DNA of 64,000 nt from Venturia oleaginea. Its lineage: Eukaryota > Ascomycota > Dothideomycetes > Venturiales > Venturiaceae. The translations under genes and the position numbers were made by a program. Each line of letters starts with the position of its first letter. Positions within the stretch are counted from its first letter, which is position 1. This document shows, piece by piece, positions 29,767-41,000 of this stretch. The notes under the pieces are model-generated. The model made no database searches, was not told where the DNA came from, and was given only the letters and a program-made list of their open reading frames with translations. The stretch lies in NCBI GenBank assembly GCA_013176395.1, contig JABMLP010000004.1:1116001-1180000 (forward strand), in the 5' to 3' direction.

Positions 29767-30613
29767 GGAGCCATTTTTGCTTACAGAAACGATGGCGGCT
29801 CCGCGACTGCGATCTTGATGAAGTTGCAGTTCTGTTGTTGTGTAGAGAAGCGCAAAATTGTGTGACTTTTGTGGTGAGCGGCGTTCTGTTACCCGGTGCT
29901 AGGTGTTGACCGTTAGCAAAGTGTTGTAACGGTGTCAGGCAAACGTGATCAGGCGACAACAGGAAAACAACATCCGTCGCAGGTTCGTGATTCCCATTTT
30001 CTATTGGCTGTCAAGAGAAACAATGAGTAGCGACAGACATCAAAAACTGAAAAGGTTTAGTGAGATATTGACTAAGGGCATCGGGTTTGGGTCATCGGGT
30101 TTGGGGACTTGGTTTGGCAGAAACTGATAGAGGACATGATGTATTGGGAAATATTGAGTGAGGATATTTTCTTTGCTAGTTATCCCGATGTTTGAGAACC
30201 ACCGGTCTTCTTTGTCTCTTTTTGTGCTTAATTTCCATCCTGGTCCTCTCAGATCGCCTATTTCATCCATTGCCCCTGTATCATCCGCTGGCATTTGGTC
30301 CCTCCATAAAGTCCCCGACCCGAGTATGTTGTCCATATTGAGATGAAAGTCGCCAGCATACGAAACTGCCCGCAATTTGCAAAGCGAAGACCTTTTTGGT
30401 ATATATCGGAGTCGATAGATGTCAGAGAATATTGATCAAGAGCAACCTATTTGGAGGTATGTTGAGGTCGAGGCCATACCTTCCAAATGCCAGAGATCTC
30501 TGAGCGCCCGGTCATGTAGAGAGACAATTTCCGTCCTAGCATCCTTCACACCTTGTATCCCTTATTCAACATTGCCAATTTCAGTCCTCATCATCCTCGT
30601 CCTCATCCTCATA
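29767..30613. other. Intergenic between BTB paralogues
   Basis: A minus-strand frame (30040-30375) and pyrimidine-rich plus-strand frames occur but show no recognisable features. 'GGGTTTGGG' is duplicated around 30083-30106. Confidence 0.35.
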
Positions 30614-31487
30614 CTAATCTCCAACCCCATCCCCATTCTCTCCACGCTCTTCTCGGCATCTCTTTACTGCTTGTTTATCCTTTCCATGCTCATGATAAAC
30701 ACAAACCGGCTCCTTAGTTCTGTCATCGTCCAGTTTCCGGTAGAACAAGGCCCAGGTGAATTCCAAAGGCAGTTTCTGGCGTAGCAGTACCTCTGTACCA
30801 CACATTTTGTCTACATTCAAATCTTTATGCTTGTAGAAACGATCATAATTATCGAGCATAAGCTTGCAGAATAGTGACTTAATTGGCAGATTCCTCAGGG
30901 CGTAGATGACGGCCCCGAAATCTGGACAGGGCTGGTGCCATAACTTATCAATCAGGTCTTGCCGAAGAGCGGGCACATCGCAACGATCTGCAAACACATA
31001 GAGCTTCTGCTGATGCCAAGGGCCTGTGTTTGTTAATTCCTCGAGCTGCTGGTCGACCTCATTCGATATGGACAGGAACTCCTCGAGAGGTAGAGGTCGA
31101 CGATCGTCCCCGTCTTCGCACTCAACATAGTCCTCGGTAAATCCAGCGACCCTACGACTGTCTTCGCATGTGGTAGTTGTGTGTGAACAATTTCGACACT
31201 CTGGGGAGCCGAAGGGCCCACTCTCGGGGTTAGGGAGGCGACGAAAACACAGCCAATGCAAAAAGAGTTTGAACTGTGTTGAAGTGACGTCTGGGATGGG
31301 AACTGTCTTGCTGATAGCTGCGCGAAATTGGCCATCAAATACCGCCTTGAAGTATGGAGAACAGGCTGTAAGCAAGTCTTTGTGAACGGGGAAGGATTCC
31401 TGAGTGTCGCCATCGCCAATTTGGATGGTCACCAGATCTGTTTCGACATTCTTGCTGACTCTGTCAGCCTTTGTACGCGGGCGTCAT
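30614..31487 (-). pseudogene. BTB/POZ-domain gene with a damaged 5' end
   Basis: About 272 residues are open: 'FPVHKDLLTACSPYFKAVFD', 'QFKLFLHWLCFRRLP', a Cys-x-x-Cys ('ECRNCSH') and 'WHQQKLYVFADRCDVPALRQ', closely parallel to the gene at 28933. The frame has no ATG before this domain; the first in-frame start-like codon is GTG at 31432. Upstream, ATG at 31487 is followed, one base out of frame, by a stretch resembling the paralogue's N-terminus ('DARVQRLTES' versus 'DATSRLTQFI'). A second shift would be needed to enter 'KNVETDLVTIQIG' (paralogue 'DDVGQDLVSV'). Two small indels in the first 20 codons therefore seem to have cost the start. An upstream exon with an unseen start is the alternative. 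Confidence 0.65.
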
Positions 31488-31960
31488 GAAGAAGATGACA
31501 TACATGAAGAAGGGTTCGAATTTCGCCTTGGTCGCCAGGATTTTGCGCGATCGGTAGCGCCGGTAGTGAAGTTGGTGTTGTTGCTGGATGGCGAATGGAA
31601 AGTGACGATGAGGACGGGTCGTTATTTGTGGGTGACCCTGACGTTGTTACTAAGCAGTGTTGAATTGAGGTTTGTGTTAAAGGCTAGCGTCTTCTTTACT
31701 AACAATAGTTGGGGGAATCGAAATACTTACCAAAGGTGGTACATGCCTGGCAGCTCCAATCAATCCCTGCGGTACAGCCTGCCATGGCTGACAGAACAAT
31801 GCTCAACAAAAGCTGCAATACAGAACCGGCTGCATCAGAAATTGGGTAAGCGGTTCCACACCTCGTGAGTAAAAATTTCTTCTCGAGACGAGAACGCCGA
31901 TTGTCAATTCGATCCGGATTGTGTCTTTGGATCTTAGATCAGAACATGTTAGCTCAATTG
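31488..31960. other. Intergenic, nothing recognised
   Basis: Short plus-strand frames overlap the upstream region of the BTB gene. No motif was recognised. Confidence 0.3.
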
Positions 31961-33024
31961 CTAAAGATCTTCAGTTTGATCTGGAGCGTCAGTTGTTTCT
32001 ACCGATGGAGGGTAATGAGTGAAGGCCTTACGAGGCAGTTTCGTGATAGACTCAAAAGCGAATGTCAATTGGAAGCGCCAGATTGCGAAGAGGATCAGCA
32101 GCGTGCTTCGGCTTGAGTATACTGTATCTATTACCTTTAAACATTGCAACTTGAACACCCAGCATCCGCGTTATCTACAACACTTTCCTGAACTCCACGC
32201 TAAGGCAACCCAGATTAGTGCCCGGTTACTAAACATCTCCTTCCACCGTAAGTTCATGGCCCACTTCTCCCTTTTGCCTTGGGTAGGGGGCGCGACAGAT
32301 ATACCTAATTCCCAAGACACCCAACCAGAAATTGCCCTGAGGATAGTCAGGCGCAATTTGCCACAACAATTGACTCTCCCAGCTGACGTTGTTGTAAACG
32401 TTCATGATGCAGACGACAACGTTGAGGATCCACACGACGAGGAAGATGATCCAGTAAGCCGGGCTGGATGCTTTGCCTCGGAAGCGGTAGGCAACGGCCC
32501 ATGTGACCATACCGATGAGAGCGGTGGGCTATCAAGTTAGTAGAGAATGGTTTCAAGAGTCAATGAACTTACAGCGCATAGCCTTTGGAATCTACATGCG
32601 AGATTGAGATAGGCGAGGCGGTCTGCTATCGTGTTCCGTGGTGCTGTTGCCATCATCCAGCATGTTTGTAGAAAAGCAGCCCTACCAAAATGGCAGACAT
32701 TAGCTTTCGTCTCAAATGCAACAGTTGAGATAACGTACCAATGACAAGCCAGAAACGATACGACAGTCCCAATAAAAACGTGACTCTGCCCTCCATACAG
32801 CGATCCCAAACAAGCGGCCGCGATCATACAACACCACGACGTCAAGGCAAAGAAGTTAAAGATAGTGTATTCATGCTACTCTGAAAGTCAGCGGACCGTA
32901 TTCCCGTTGTTGAGCGGTGATATCAGACCTTCCGGGCAAGCCGACCTCCTGTTTTGAAGGAAAGGGCGCGTGGCTCTGTTGTGGCGCCGATGGCCTTGCT
33001 ATTGATCCCCTTGATCTTCACCAT
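31961..33024 (-). CDS. Multi-pass membrane protein, unknown function
   Basis: Six exons give about 259 residues: 33024-32929, 32875-32739, 32681-32573, 32528-32305, then a short exon near 32229-32183 and the last exon ending at 31961. The first four junctions are well supported; the last intron uses a weak GTTGTA donor. The protein begins 'MVKIKGINSKAIGATTEPRA' and has five or six hydrophobic segments, for example 'TIFNFFALTSWCCMIAAACL', 'YWIIFLVVWILNVVVCIMNV' and 'STLLILFAIWRF'. The tail is acidic ('SVETTDAPDQTEDL'). No transporter or enzyme signature is visible. It is divergent with the MCT1-like gene across a 760-bp shared upstream region. Confidence 0.7.
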
Positions 33025-33788
33025 GGCGGGAGTTGTTCAAAAAATGAATGGGTTGAGAGAGGGAAGGGGTGAGGTTGGTGTTGACTTTTTGAACGCTAAA
33101 GTTTAGGGTTGTGCTTAGATGGAAGAGGCGTTAGCAGTCTCGATCTCGATGACGCAGCAGGCCAAAGTCTGATTTGGATGTGGTTGTTTCAGGATATCTG
33201 GGAAAAATTGCTTTTGCAATCGAATTATGGAGAGTGAGAGTGAGGCTCTTGGACAGGAACGTCGGGAAGCTGAGAGATCATGACAGCGCGTAGAGTTTAA
33301 ACTGCAATGATCTGTGGCAGGGATCTGCGTTCTAAAAATGGTGATACACGTGATATCTTCTCTCTGATTACTAAGTATGGAATGTCCATGATGAGACTCT
33401 CCTTTCTTTCTTCCATATTACATAAGTACTTATCCGGGCCAGTGTGTGGAGGTGTGACTAATACGGTAATTCCATTGGAAAGCTTCAGCTGCCCGAGCTC
33501 TTCCTCCATCTCCAAGCTCTCGTCCACATCTCAGACCTCCACACCATCAACTCCCTCACCCCACACAATTCCCCACTCAATCCCGTACACACACCCAGAA
33601 CAACACGGCATTTCCCTTCCTCATCCGACACGGCTACCCCACGGTAATTGGCCGGCCACTGATGCCCGCGACTGCCGAGGAGAACCAATCCAGCAAGCCA
33701 GCATATATCAAACATCAAACATCCCGTCGCCTGACTACTTGCCTGATGCTCTGATCCCATGTCTCTTCCATGATCGATTCACTCAGTC
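33025..33788. promoter_or_regulatory. Shared divergent upstream region (membrane protein / MCT1)
   Basis: Two genes start outwards from this 764-bp interval. A plus-strand frame at 33307-33795 is low in complexity (Ser/Pro/Thr/His) and overlaps the MCT1 start codon, so I treat it as chance. Confidence 0.45.
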
Positions 33789-35027
33789 ATGTTGAATACA
33801 GGCCGCCATGAGCTGACTGTTGCTTCCTTGCGGAGTGCGAGAAAGCTATATATCAAGTCCCCACGATGGGCCTCCACCGAAGCGAGGAGACCAAAGACTG
33901 CTATTTTCTTTCCTGGTATGATTCGATTGGCGTCTATATCTGGTGTCATTCACTGATAATCAACAGGACAAGGTGTGCAAAGAGTTGGGATGCTGAAGCC
34001 TTGGACCGATGCCTTTCCTGGAACTGTGAAGCCCATCATTGAGGAGATCGACCATGTCCTTGGTTTCCCCCTCTCCAAGACGATTGAGACTGGTACCAAT
34101 GCTGTGCTTAATGCCACCGAGAACTCCCAGCCTGCCATCATGGCCACATCTATCCTGGTCCTGCGTGTTCTGGAGAAAGAGTTTGGATTTAAGACAGAGG
34201 AACGTGTGGACTATACACTGGGCCATTCGCTGGGAGAATTCGCTGCTCTTGTAGCAGGGGGTTATCTCGAGTTCGAGGACGCCCTGCTCATGGTCCGAAA
34301 GCGTGGAGAAGTTATGGCACAGGTATCTCACGAAGCCGTCGCGCAGATTGGTGGTGCCGTGGGCATGGTTGCACTCGTCTGCGAGAACGAGTCACATCTG
34401 CAATCGCTCATAGATGGCATCGACAACTTTACCAAGGTCTCCAAGTACGATTCCACTCGCGATGTCCCCCCTGTGGAGCAAGTCGTTATCGCGAACATCA
34501 ATTCAAAGAATCAGATTGTATTGAGTGGAAGCATAGACAAGATCAACACTTTACTCACGCATCTAAGACAGTTTGGAGGCCATGATCCACGAGCTGTGCG
34601 ACTCCACTCAGACAGCCCTTTCCATAGCCCCCTAATGAAGCCAGCGCAGGACGTCATGCGTAAGATACTGAACACAAAATCCGTCGTCACAGGAGCAGAC
34701 ATCATCAAATTTCCAGGAAGGGTGCCATGTATTTCTAATGTGTCAGCCCGCCCGTTCAAGTCTCGTGAAGATCTCAAGGACCTCCTCGCACGTCAAAGTA
34801 CAGAAACAGTGAACTGGTGGCATTCCGTCCGGTACCTCGACCAACAAGAAAAAGTCCGTAGGTGGATAGGCATCGGTCCAGGCAAAGTAGGACGCAACCT
34901 TGTCGGGAAAGAGGTAGGCATGAAGGGACTCGTCAAAGGAGGTGGTGTCTGGGGCATCACGACTCCCAAAGAGGCGGAAGAAACCATCAAAGCACTTGAT
35001 GAGACAGAGTACGCGGACGAAGACTAA
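33789..35027 (+). CDS. mct1: Mitochondrial malonyl-CoA:ACP transacylase
   Basis: 395 residues from exons 33789-33915 and 33967-35027 (51-bp intron). The enzyme transfers malonyl from CoA to mitochondrial acyl-carrier protein for type II fatty acid synthesis, which feeds lipoate production. The first 35 residues are basic and Ser/Leu-rich ('MLNTGRHELTVASLRSARKL'), consistent with mitochondrial import. FabD-type motifs are complete: 'FFPGQGVQ' (formed by the splice), 'TLGHSLGEFAALVAGGYLEF' with the nucleophilic Ser, an Arg in 'MVRKRGEVMAQ', and the catalytic His in 'SDSPFHSPLMKPA'. Length fits the fungal Mct1 family (about 370-400). It is convergent with the SDR gene downstream. Confidence 0.93.
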
Positions 35028-35432
35028 TTACTAGTCTTCCTAATCTCCATGAACTAAACATTATAGGAATTGGGACGAAGGCGCATCGGAAAGTCGCATT
35101 TCAAATTTGATTGCGAAAGCTGTCAAAACCGCTCCCAAGGTTATCCACCCGACCTCACTTGGTCAGCGTCTTCAGAACTCGCTCAGGGTCAGTCTGGTGT
35201 TTCATAGAGTCATGGCCACGTCATGACCAGCTCGATCTCATCAGTGCGAAGAAGTGCTGAATTCATTTGTATTTTGCAGCAAGAGCGTTCAAGGGTATAC
35301 ATGCTGACACTGTCCTGCACAGACGCCGGCTTACATCTTCAATCCCGCAATTGTCCAGCAACTTTGGCCACCGCCACAACTCATCTCGGATCAGATCCTT
35401 GAAAGCTACCGCCGTTCCTTCGCATCTGCTGC

Positions 35433-37675
35433 TCACATGGAGGCAATATTTAGACCGGCATCTAGAAAATTTAGTCGGCCGAGGACACACAGTGATGTAT
35501 TTGAAGTTCTTACCGACGGCGATTTTCTGTCCAGTCATTGATGTATTCTTAGCAATCGCAACGTACATGTGAGCACATTCGTCAAGATCAGTAACATCTT
35601 TCAACGCCGCCTTGTCTTTGAGCGCTTCCACGGTCTCAGCTGGGAACCTTTGGCCCTATTAATCGATCTGCGTTAGCAGTCCCGCGCTGGACAATTGGAG
35701 TCTGAGGATGTAGAACTCACCCATTCTGTTAACAACAATCCGGGCAATATGGCGTTGACCCTACATTTCTTCCCTTGCGTTTGCGCCAAGCATTTCATCA
35801 AATGCAATTGCGCGGCTTTTGTCACGGAGTAGGCCATTGAAGAGCCGGAAATGGACCAGCCGGCTATGGAGGAGGTTATTATGAAGGCGCCGCCCTGTGG
35901 GTTGGCGTTGAATGTGGGGAGGGCTTCGCGGAAGAGAGCCATTTGGCCTTTGACATTTACGGCGTAGCACTGAGGGAGGTTAGCAGTTGGAACAAGACAA
36001 GGGATGGGCAAGAAAGTGGAAGAGTGATAGGGAGGAAGACGTTCCTTATCCCAGTCCTCTTCGGAGAGAGCGTCTAAATCTCCGAAGGTTGCGAATTTTG
36101 TCCAGCCCTATGTGGAATTTGTTAGAAAAATTTCTTGAATAAGATACCAATCAGTTTCGTATGATTATGATATTGTTCTTTTTCTCGACTGTGGTTTTTC
36201 ATATGCTCGCCAAATGGTTCTTATTGCCATTTATACTGGAATTGGATTGATGGGTGGAGTAAAAGTATCTTTCCTGGATAGTTTTGGTAGGGTAAAGGAA
36301 GAAGAGACTAACAGCATTTCCGATGATGACGTCCAGTCCTCCTAGTGTCTTGATTGTTTCTTGGACCATGCGTTTTATATCTGCTGTTACGCCCGCGTCA
36401 CCTGCGTGATGGAATGAGTCAGTTTGGACTATCATGTAGTTTATAGTGGAGGGAATTGGGTTGAGCAGACGTGGAGATATTATAATGCGACTGTTGTGGG
36501 AATTTACATTCAAGGATGGGTTCTATCCCCCGCTTGGTCGATACAGAGGCGGGGAGTTGGTTGGAAAAGAAATGTATATCTAGCCTCCCATTGAAAGTGA
36601 AGGGATTTTCTGTCTCTTCTCAGCTTTTTGCATTTTCTCCTCCTACGTTTTTAAAGGGTTTGGGTTTGTGACAAATGACATGAATTCTGGAATGAACTTG
36701 GGTAGAGTGGTACCTTGTATCAAGACTGTCTTGATTCCATATTCTTTCTCTAGCTTCTTGGAGAGCTTTTCTGCTTCGGAGATGCGGGAGTAGTAGTTTA
36801 TGGCAACGTTTGAACCTTCGATTGCGAATTTTTGGGCGATTGCTGCGCCGAGACCTCTGTTTTGGAATCAGCTCATATTCTTGGAGGAGATGAAAGTCGT
36901 TGTGGATATGAAGAATAAGAGAAAAGTATTGAGATAGGTTAGATGTGCATGGCGAGAAGAGAAGGTTGCGAATGAGCCTAGGAAGCGGAGACGGGGGAGA
37001 GGCGGGACAGCACAACAGAGAGGCGGCGGAGAGGAGAGGAGCGGAATCCTTCCCCTTTCTTTCCACTCCCCTTCTCCCCACTGAACCCGGTACAGTCGCC
37101 CGGTTTCACTCAATGGCTCCATCGTGTCTCCAGCCGTCCCATCGCGTCAAAAGCGTTCCCAATACTTTTCGCCTACCCTCGCCTACTTCCACGCCTCTTT
37201 GACGCCACCGTAAGGGAACCAGCCGACACTAGGGGATAGCTGCCCGTCCCGTCTTCCCAACCATTAGGAAGCAGTGGATGGACGGGTAGGGACATTGAGT
37301 AATGCGGGAGTCCTTGATTTGGCGAGTCCGAATAGGCGAGAAATTCATAGGGCAGGTAGCGAGGTGATGGTGGCGTAATGGAGAAATTGTGATTTCAGAT
37401 TTTTGTGACACATTGGTTATGCCGTAATTATGCAGCCCGCAGTGGCGACTTGACTTTAAGGTTGGAGGATGGCGGGAGGATGCGGATCGATAGTTGCATA
37501 TGCAGATGTTCCCGGCCATCGATCGTGGTTGTCAGGAAGATCATGGAGGAGAAATAACGGATCGGATAGATGCAAGATGATTTGAAAAAAAGAAACAAGG
37601 AACCCTAAATCAAAGACTTGCTTACCGAGAGCCAGCTGTGATCAGCACGTTTTTCCCACGAAGATGGTAAGGCAT
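35433..37675 (-). CDS. Short-chain dehydrogenase/reductase (classical SDR)
   Basis: Exons (minus): 37675-37626, 36856-36714, 36401-36313, 36107-35721, 35655-35514, 35461-35433; 279 residues. The cofactor motif is 'LITAGSRGLGAAIA' (TGxxxGxG variant with Ala). 'DAGVTADIKRM' follows the nucleotide-binding half, then 'GGLDVIIGNAG', the catalytic Tyr/Lys in 'SSMAYSVTKAA', and the end 'GQKIAVDAGLNIASM'. Introns of 769, 311 and 205 bp are unusually long for this organism, where 50-60 bp is normal. Inside exon 4, 75 bases (36044-35970) look like an ancestral intron whose donor reads GA instead of GT; it is a multiple of three without stops, so read-through adds 25 residues ('ERLPPYHSS...'). A copia element lies 44 bp upstream of the start codon. 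Confidence 0.8.
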
Positions 37676-37714
37676 TGTGTATGTAGGACTGATAGTTTGT
37701 AGATTAGAGGATTG

Positions 37715-37719
37715 GAAAC
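37715..37719. repeat. Target-site duplication of the copia element (left)
   Basis: GAAAC, repeated exactly at 42686-42690. Confidence 0.93.
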
Positions 37720-37887
37720 TGTTGGAAGGAGTATCCTCATGCTATTGCCTCCACCTGCGCCAGCGTGGCTACTCTCTGTCACTGGAGTTTGTTTACTGCC
37801 CAATTGGGCTTAGTGTATTACTATATAGCTGAGATCCTCCGGATCTCACCCTCAATACACTTGTTACTCAACTTTCATACTTCAACA
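37720..37887 (+). repeat. 5' LTR (168 bp)
   Basis: TGTTGG...CAACA ends. Identical to 42518-42685. A TATATAG at about 37823 could serve as the element's TATA box. Confidence 0.96.
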
Positions 37888-37902
37888 GGTTATGAGCCCG
37901 GC
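37888..37902 (+). promoter_or_regulatory. Primer-binding site, complementary to initiator tRNA-Met anticodon arm
   Basis: GGTTATGAGCCCGGC directly follows the LTR. Its complement contains GGGCTCATAACC, which reads like the CAU anticodon loop and stem of initiator tRNA-Met rather than a tRNA 3' end. Drosophila copia is known to prime from such an internal tRNA-iMet fragment, so this element probably uses the same half-tRNA mechanism. Confidence 0.7.
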
Positions 37903-38085
37903 ATCACGCCGCGCGCTCCTCCGATATACAGCACCTTACTGAGCATCACTGCTTCAAATTTGTTGTTCATCATCGCTGCTGTTGTTGCTGCCGACGCTCC
38001 GCTACCCGGCGTACAGCACACCGTACCAGCACAGCACGGCACCCACCTTTACCTCTGAAGCAGACTTCAGACCACCTCTGTCATC

Positions 38086-41000
38086 ATGTCATCTTCCTTC
38101 AGCTTCAAGCTTGACCCCAACTCGCTGCCCAAGCTTTCTGCCCGCGGCGATAACTACACAGAATGGCGCTCCGCGTGGACTGTCGCACTCAGGTACGCTG
38201 GCCTCCGGCCGATCGTGTCTGGCAAGAAGACAAAGCCCGCCGCCGTCGCTGGGACTGGCGCAGAAGCTCGCGAGGAGCTCATCGACAAGTGGGACGCCGA
38301 CGACAACAAGGCCATGGTCATGCTGCTCTCGTCGGTACACAACGACCTCACGATGTCCATCGCGTCGTGCGACACGTCACCCGAGGCCTGGAAACACCTC
38401 GGCAGCCGATTCGACCGCGATACCGGCAACGCGTCCATCACCCTCTTCCGGTCGCTCACAAACCTTCGCTACGCGGATGGAGACGACCTCAGACTACACC
38501 TGGACGAGTTCCATCACGGCGCCAAACAGAACCAAGGTGGCGCACGCGGAACGCGTCCGGCTACTAATACTACCGAATGCTCCTGGTGCCGCAAGCACAA
38601 CATGACGTTCATTGGGCACGCCTACACGAACTGTAACGAGCTCAAGAAACACAAGGAGCAACAGCAGCGCAAAGGCAACGGCGCGCCAAAGGAGACGAAG
38701 AATGGCGCAAAACATCAAAAGGCGAACAACGCGAACGCCGCTGAATCATCAGACGATGAGGACGACGAGGACAGCGCAACTGAGGTGGTGAGCTTCATAG
38801 CACATTACCGCGCCACCAATGCCACTGCCGGCGCAACCATTGACCTGACTGGATCACCACCGCAGTCGACGCGGACCACGATGATCAACGTAAACGGCAA
38901 GCAATCACGCGAAACTATAAGTGCTCACGCCGCAATACGTCGGCCCTCAGCAATCGATCCTCCCACAGTATGGCTTCTTGACACTGGTGCCTCGCGGCAC
39001 ATGACTGGCTGCGCCGATGATTTCGTGTCCTTGTCACCCAAGCAAGGAACGATCACGGTGGCCGGCGGTATCAAGTTACCCATCAATGGTGTTGGACTCG
39101 TTCGATTACGCTGCAGAATGCCTGACAGATCCACCAAGATCGTCGAACTGACCAACGTCCTCTACAGTAGCGAGCTCTATGGTACACGGCTCTTCTCCTG
39201 GAGTTATGTCCGTCACCATCACAACCTCGAATTGCACGGCAAAGCAAACGACATCTTCCTCACGCGCAACGGCGCCACGGTACTGTGGGCACGGCACGCG
39301 GACGGCGTTGTACAAATCCAAACTAAAACGAAACCCACAGCGCACGTTGCCTCGACCGAATCCCACGCGCCAACTAACCGAGACCTGACGCGCAAATCGT
39401 CACTACACAAAACCGAGACCGCACCTGCTGCAACCGTCAGTGCACCATCTTGGCCAACACTGGCGCAGAAGACTGCATGCTTCTCATCGTATACGGAGTT
39501 TCATCACTCAGTCGGTCATCTTCACGTCCCAAACCCTGCAAGGATATACAATGATGGGCACCTGGTACCGGCGAAACCTCATGACTTCCACTGCGACATG
39601 TGCTCCCTCAGCAAGTCCAAGCGACAGCGGCCTGCGCCATCCCCACCAGTACTGGCGCGCACCATCAAGCCGCTCGAAGTCATACACTCAGACTTGTCAG
39701 GGAAGTTTCCTCGCCCAAGCCTTGGAGGCGCACGTTACTTCATATCCTTCATCTGCCAAGCAACTCGCTACTCCTGGATCAAGCTTCTTAAGCTGAAGTC
39801 TGATGGCCCCCAGGCGATCCGCGAATTCATCGCCTTCGCAAATACTCAATACAACGCTCAGATGAGTACTGCGAACATCCACATACACAGCTCTACGGTA
39901 AAACGCTTCAAGTCTGACAACGGCGGCGAATATCGCGCCGCTGCCCAGGACCTTCGGCGCATGGGCATACAACATGACATGGTCCCACCTTACCATCATG
40001 AGCTCAATGGCGTCGCAGAACGGTGGAATCAGTCCATCATTCAGATCGCTCGATCAATGATCCCTACTGACAGTCAGCTGTTCCTTTGGGGTGAGGCTGT
40101 GCAGACAGCCAATTTCCTCAAGAACATATCCCCTCACGCTGCTGACAAACTGGGTCGTACGCCGCATGAATTACTCATTGGCGCGAAACCATCCATCAAG
40201 CATCTGCACCCATTCGGCTCCAAAATCTTCGCTCACATACCTGTAGAAGCTCGCAAGCCTGGCTCCAAGCTCTTGCATAGAGCGGAGGAAGGCATCTTCG
40301 TTGGGTATGGGCGCAACACCAAAACTGCGAGGGTCTACATCCCATCGCGTCATGTCATCATGGAAACTCGCAACCTGCGCTTTGAGCCTTTCTCAAGGTC
40401 TCAGACTGCGCCGTATTTCCAACCTGTGGCGGAGAATGAGATACCAGCTGCTGAACCAGTCTCTACATCTCCAAGACGGCCTCAAAACAAAGATCGTCGG
40501 CCGTCGGGGGACACTTTTGCCACACCTCCTACATCACCAACGTGGTCCACGACGACAGCGTACACCCCATCCCGGCTTGAAGCTGGGGTACCTTTGGACC
40601 ACTCGTACGATCAGCCTGCGTCAACGCCTGTGCAGCCCAGCGCAGAAAATGGACAACACACGCGCTCCGCTCCACCCACCTCTGCACCCGGCGCTGGAGC
40701 AAGAGGAACTCGAAGGGAGACGCGACCGTCACAGGACCTGTCTGATCCAGTCGAGCTCCGACGCTCCAAACGAGTTGCTAAACCTTCACGCAAAGCCGCA
40801 GACAACGCTGAAGCGTCATTGGCTTTGGAAGACATGCTTGCGCCAGATGATGAGAACATGGCGCACGCTGTGGCTTGCGTCACCAAGGCAGACATCGACC
40901 ACGAGATACCTCGCACGTTCAATGAAGCTGTCAACGCCACTAACTCCCCTTTGTGGGTTACACCGATCAACAAAGAAATCCAAGCACATCGTGACAATGG

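Noticed and set aside
30040..30375. 111-codon minus-strand frame between BTB genes
   Set aside because: No homology features and no supporting context; probably chance.
31404..31868. 154-codon plus-strand frame antisense to the start of the second BTB gene
   Set aside because: Antisense to a conserved domain boundary with no motifs of its own.
33307..33795. 162-codon plus-strand frame upstream of the malonyl transacylase
   Set aside because: Ser/Pro/Thr/His-rich, overlaps the MCT1 start codon in another frame, and lies in a shared divergent promoter.
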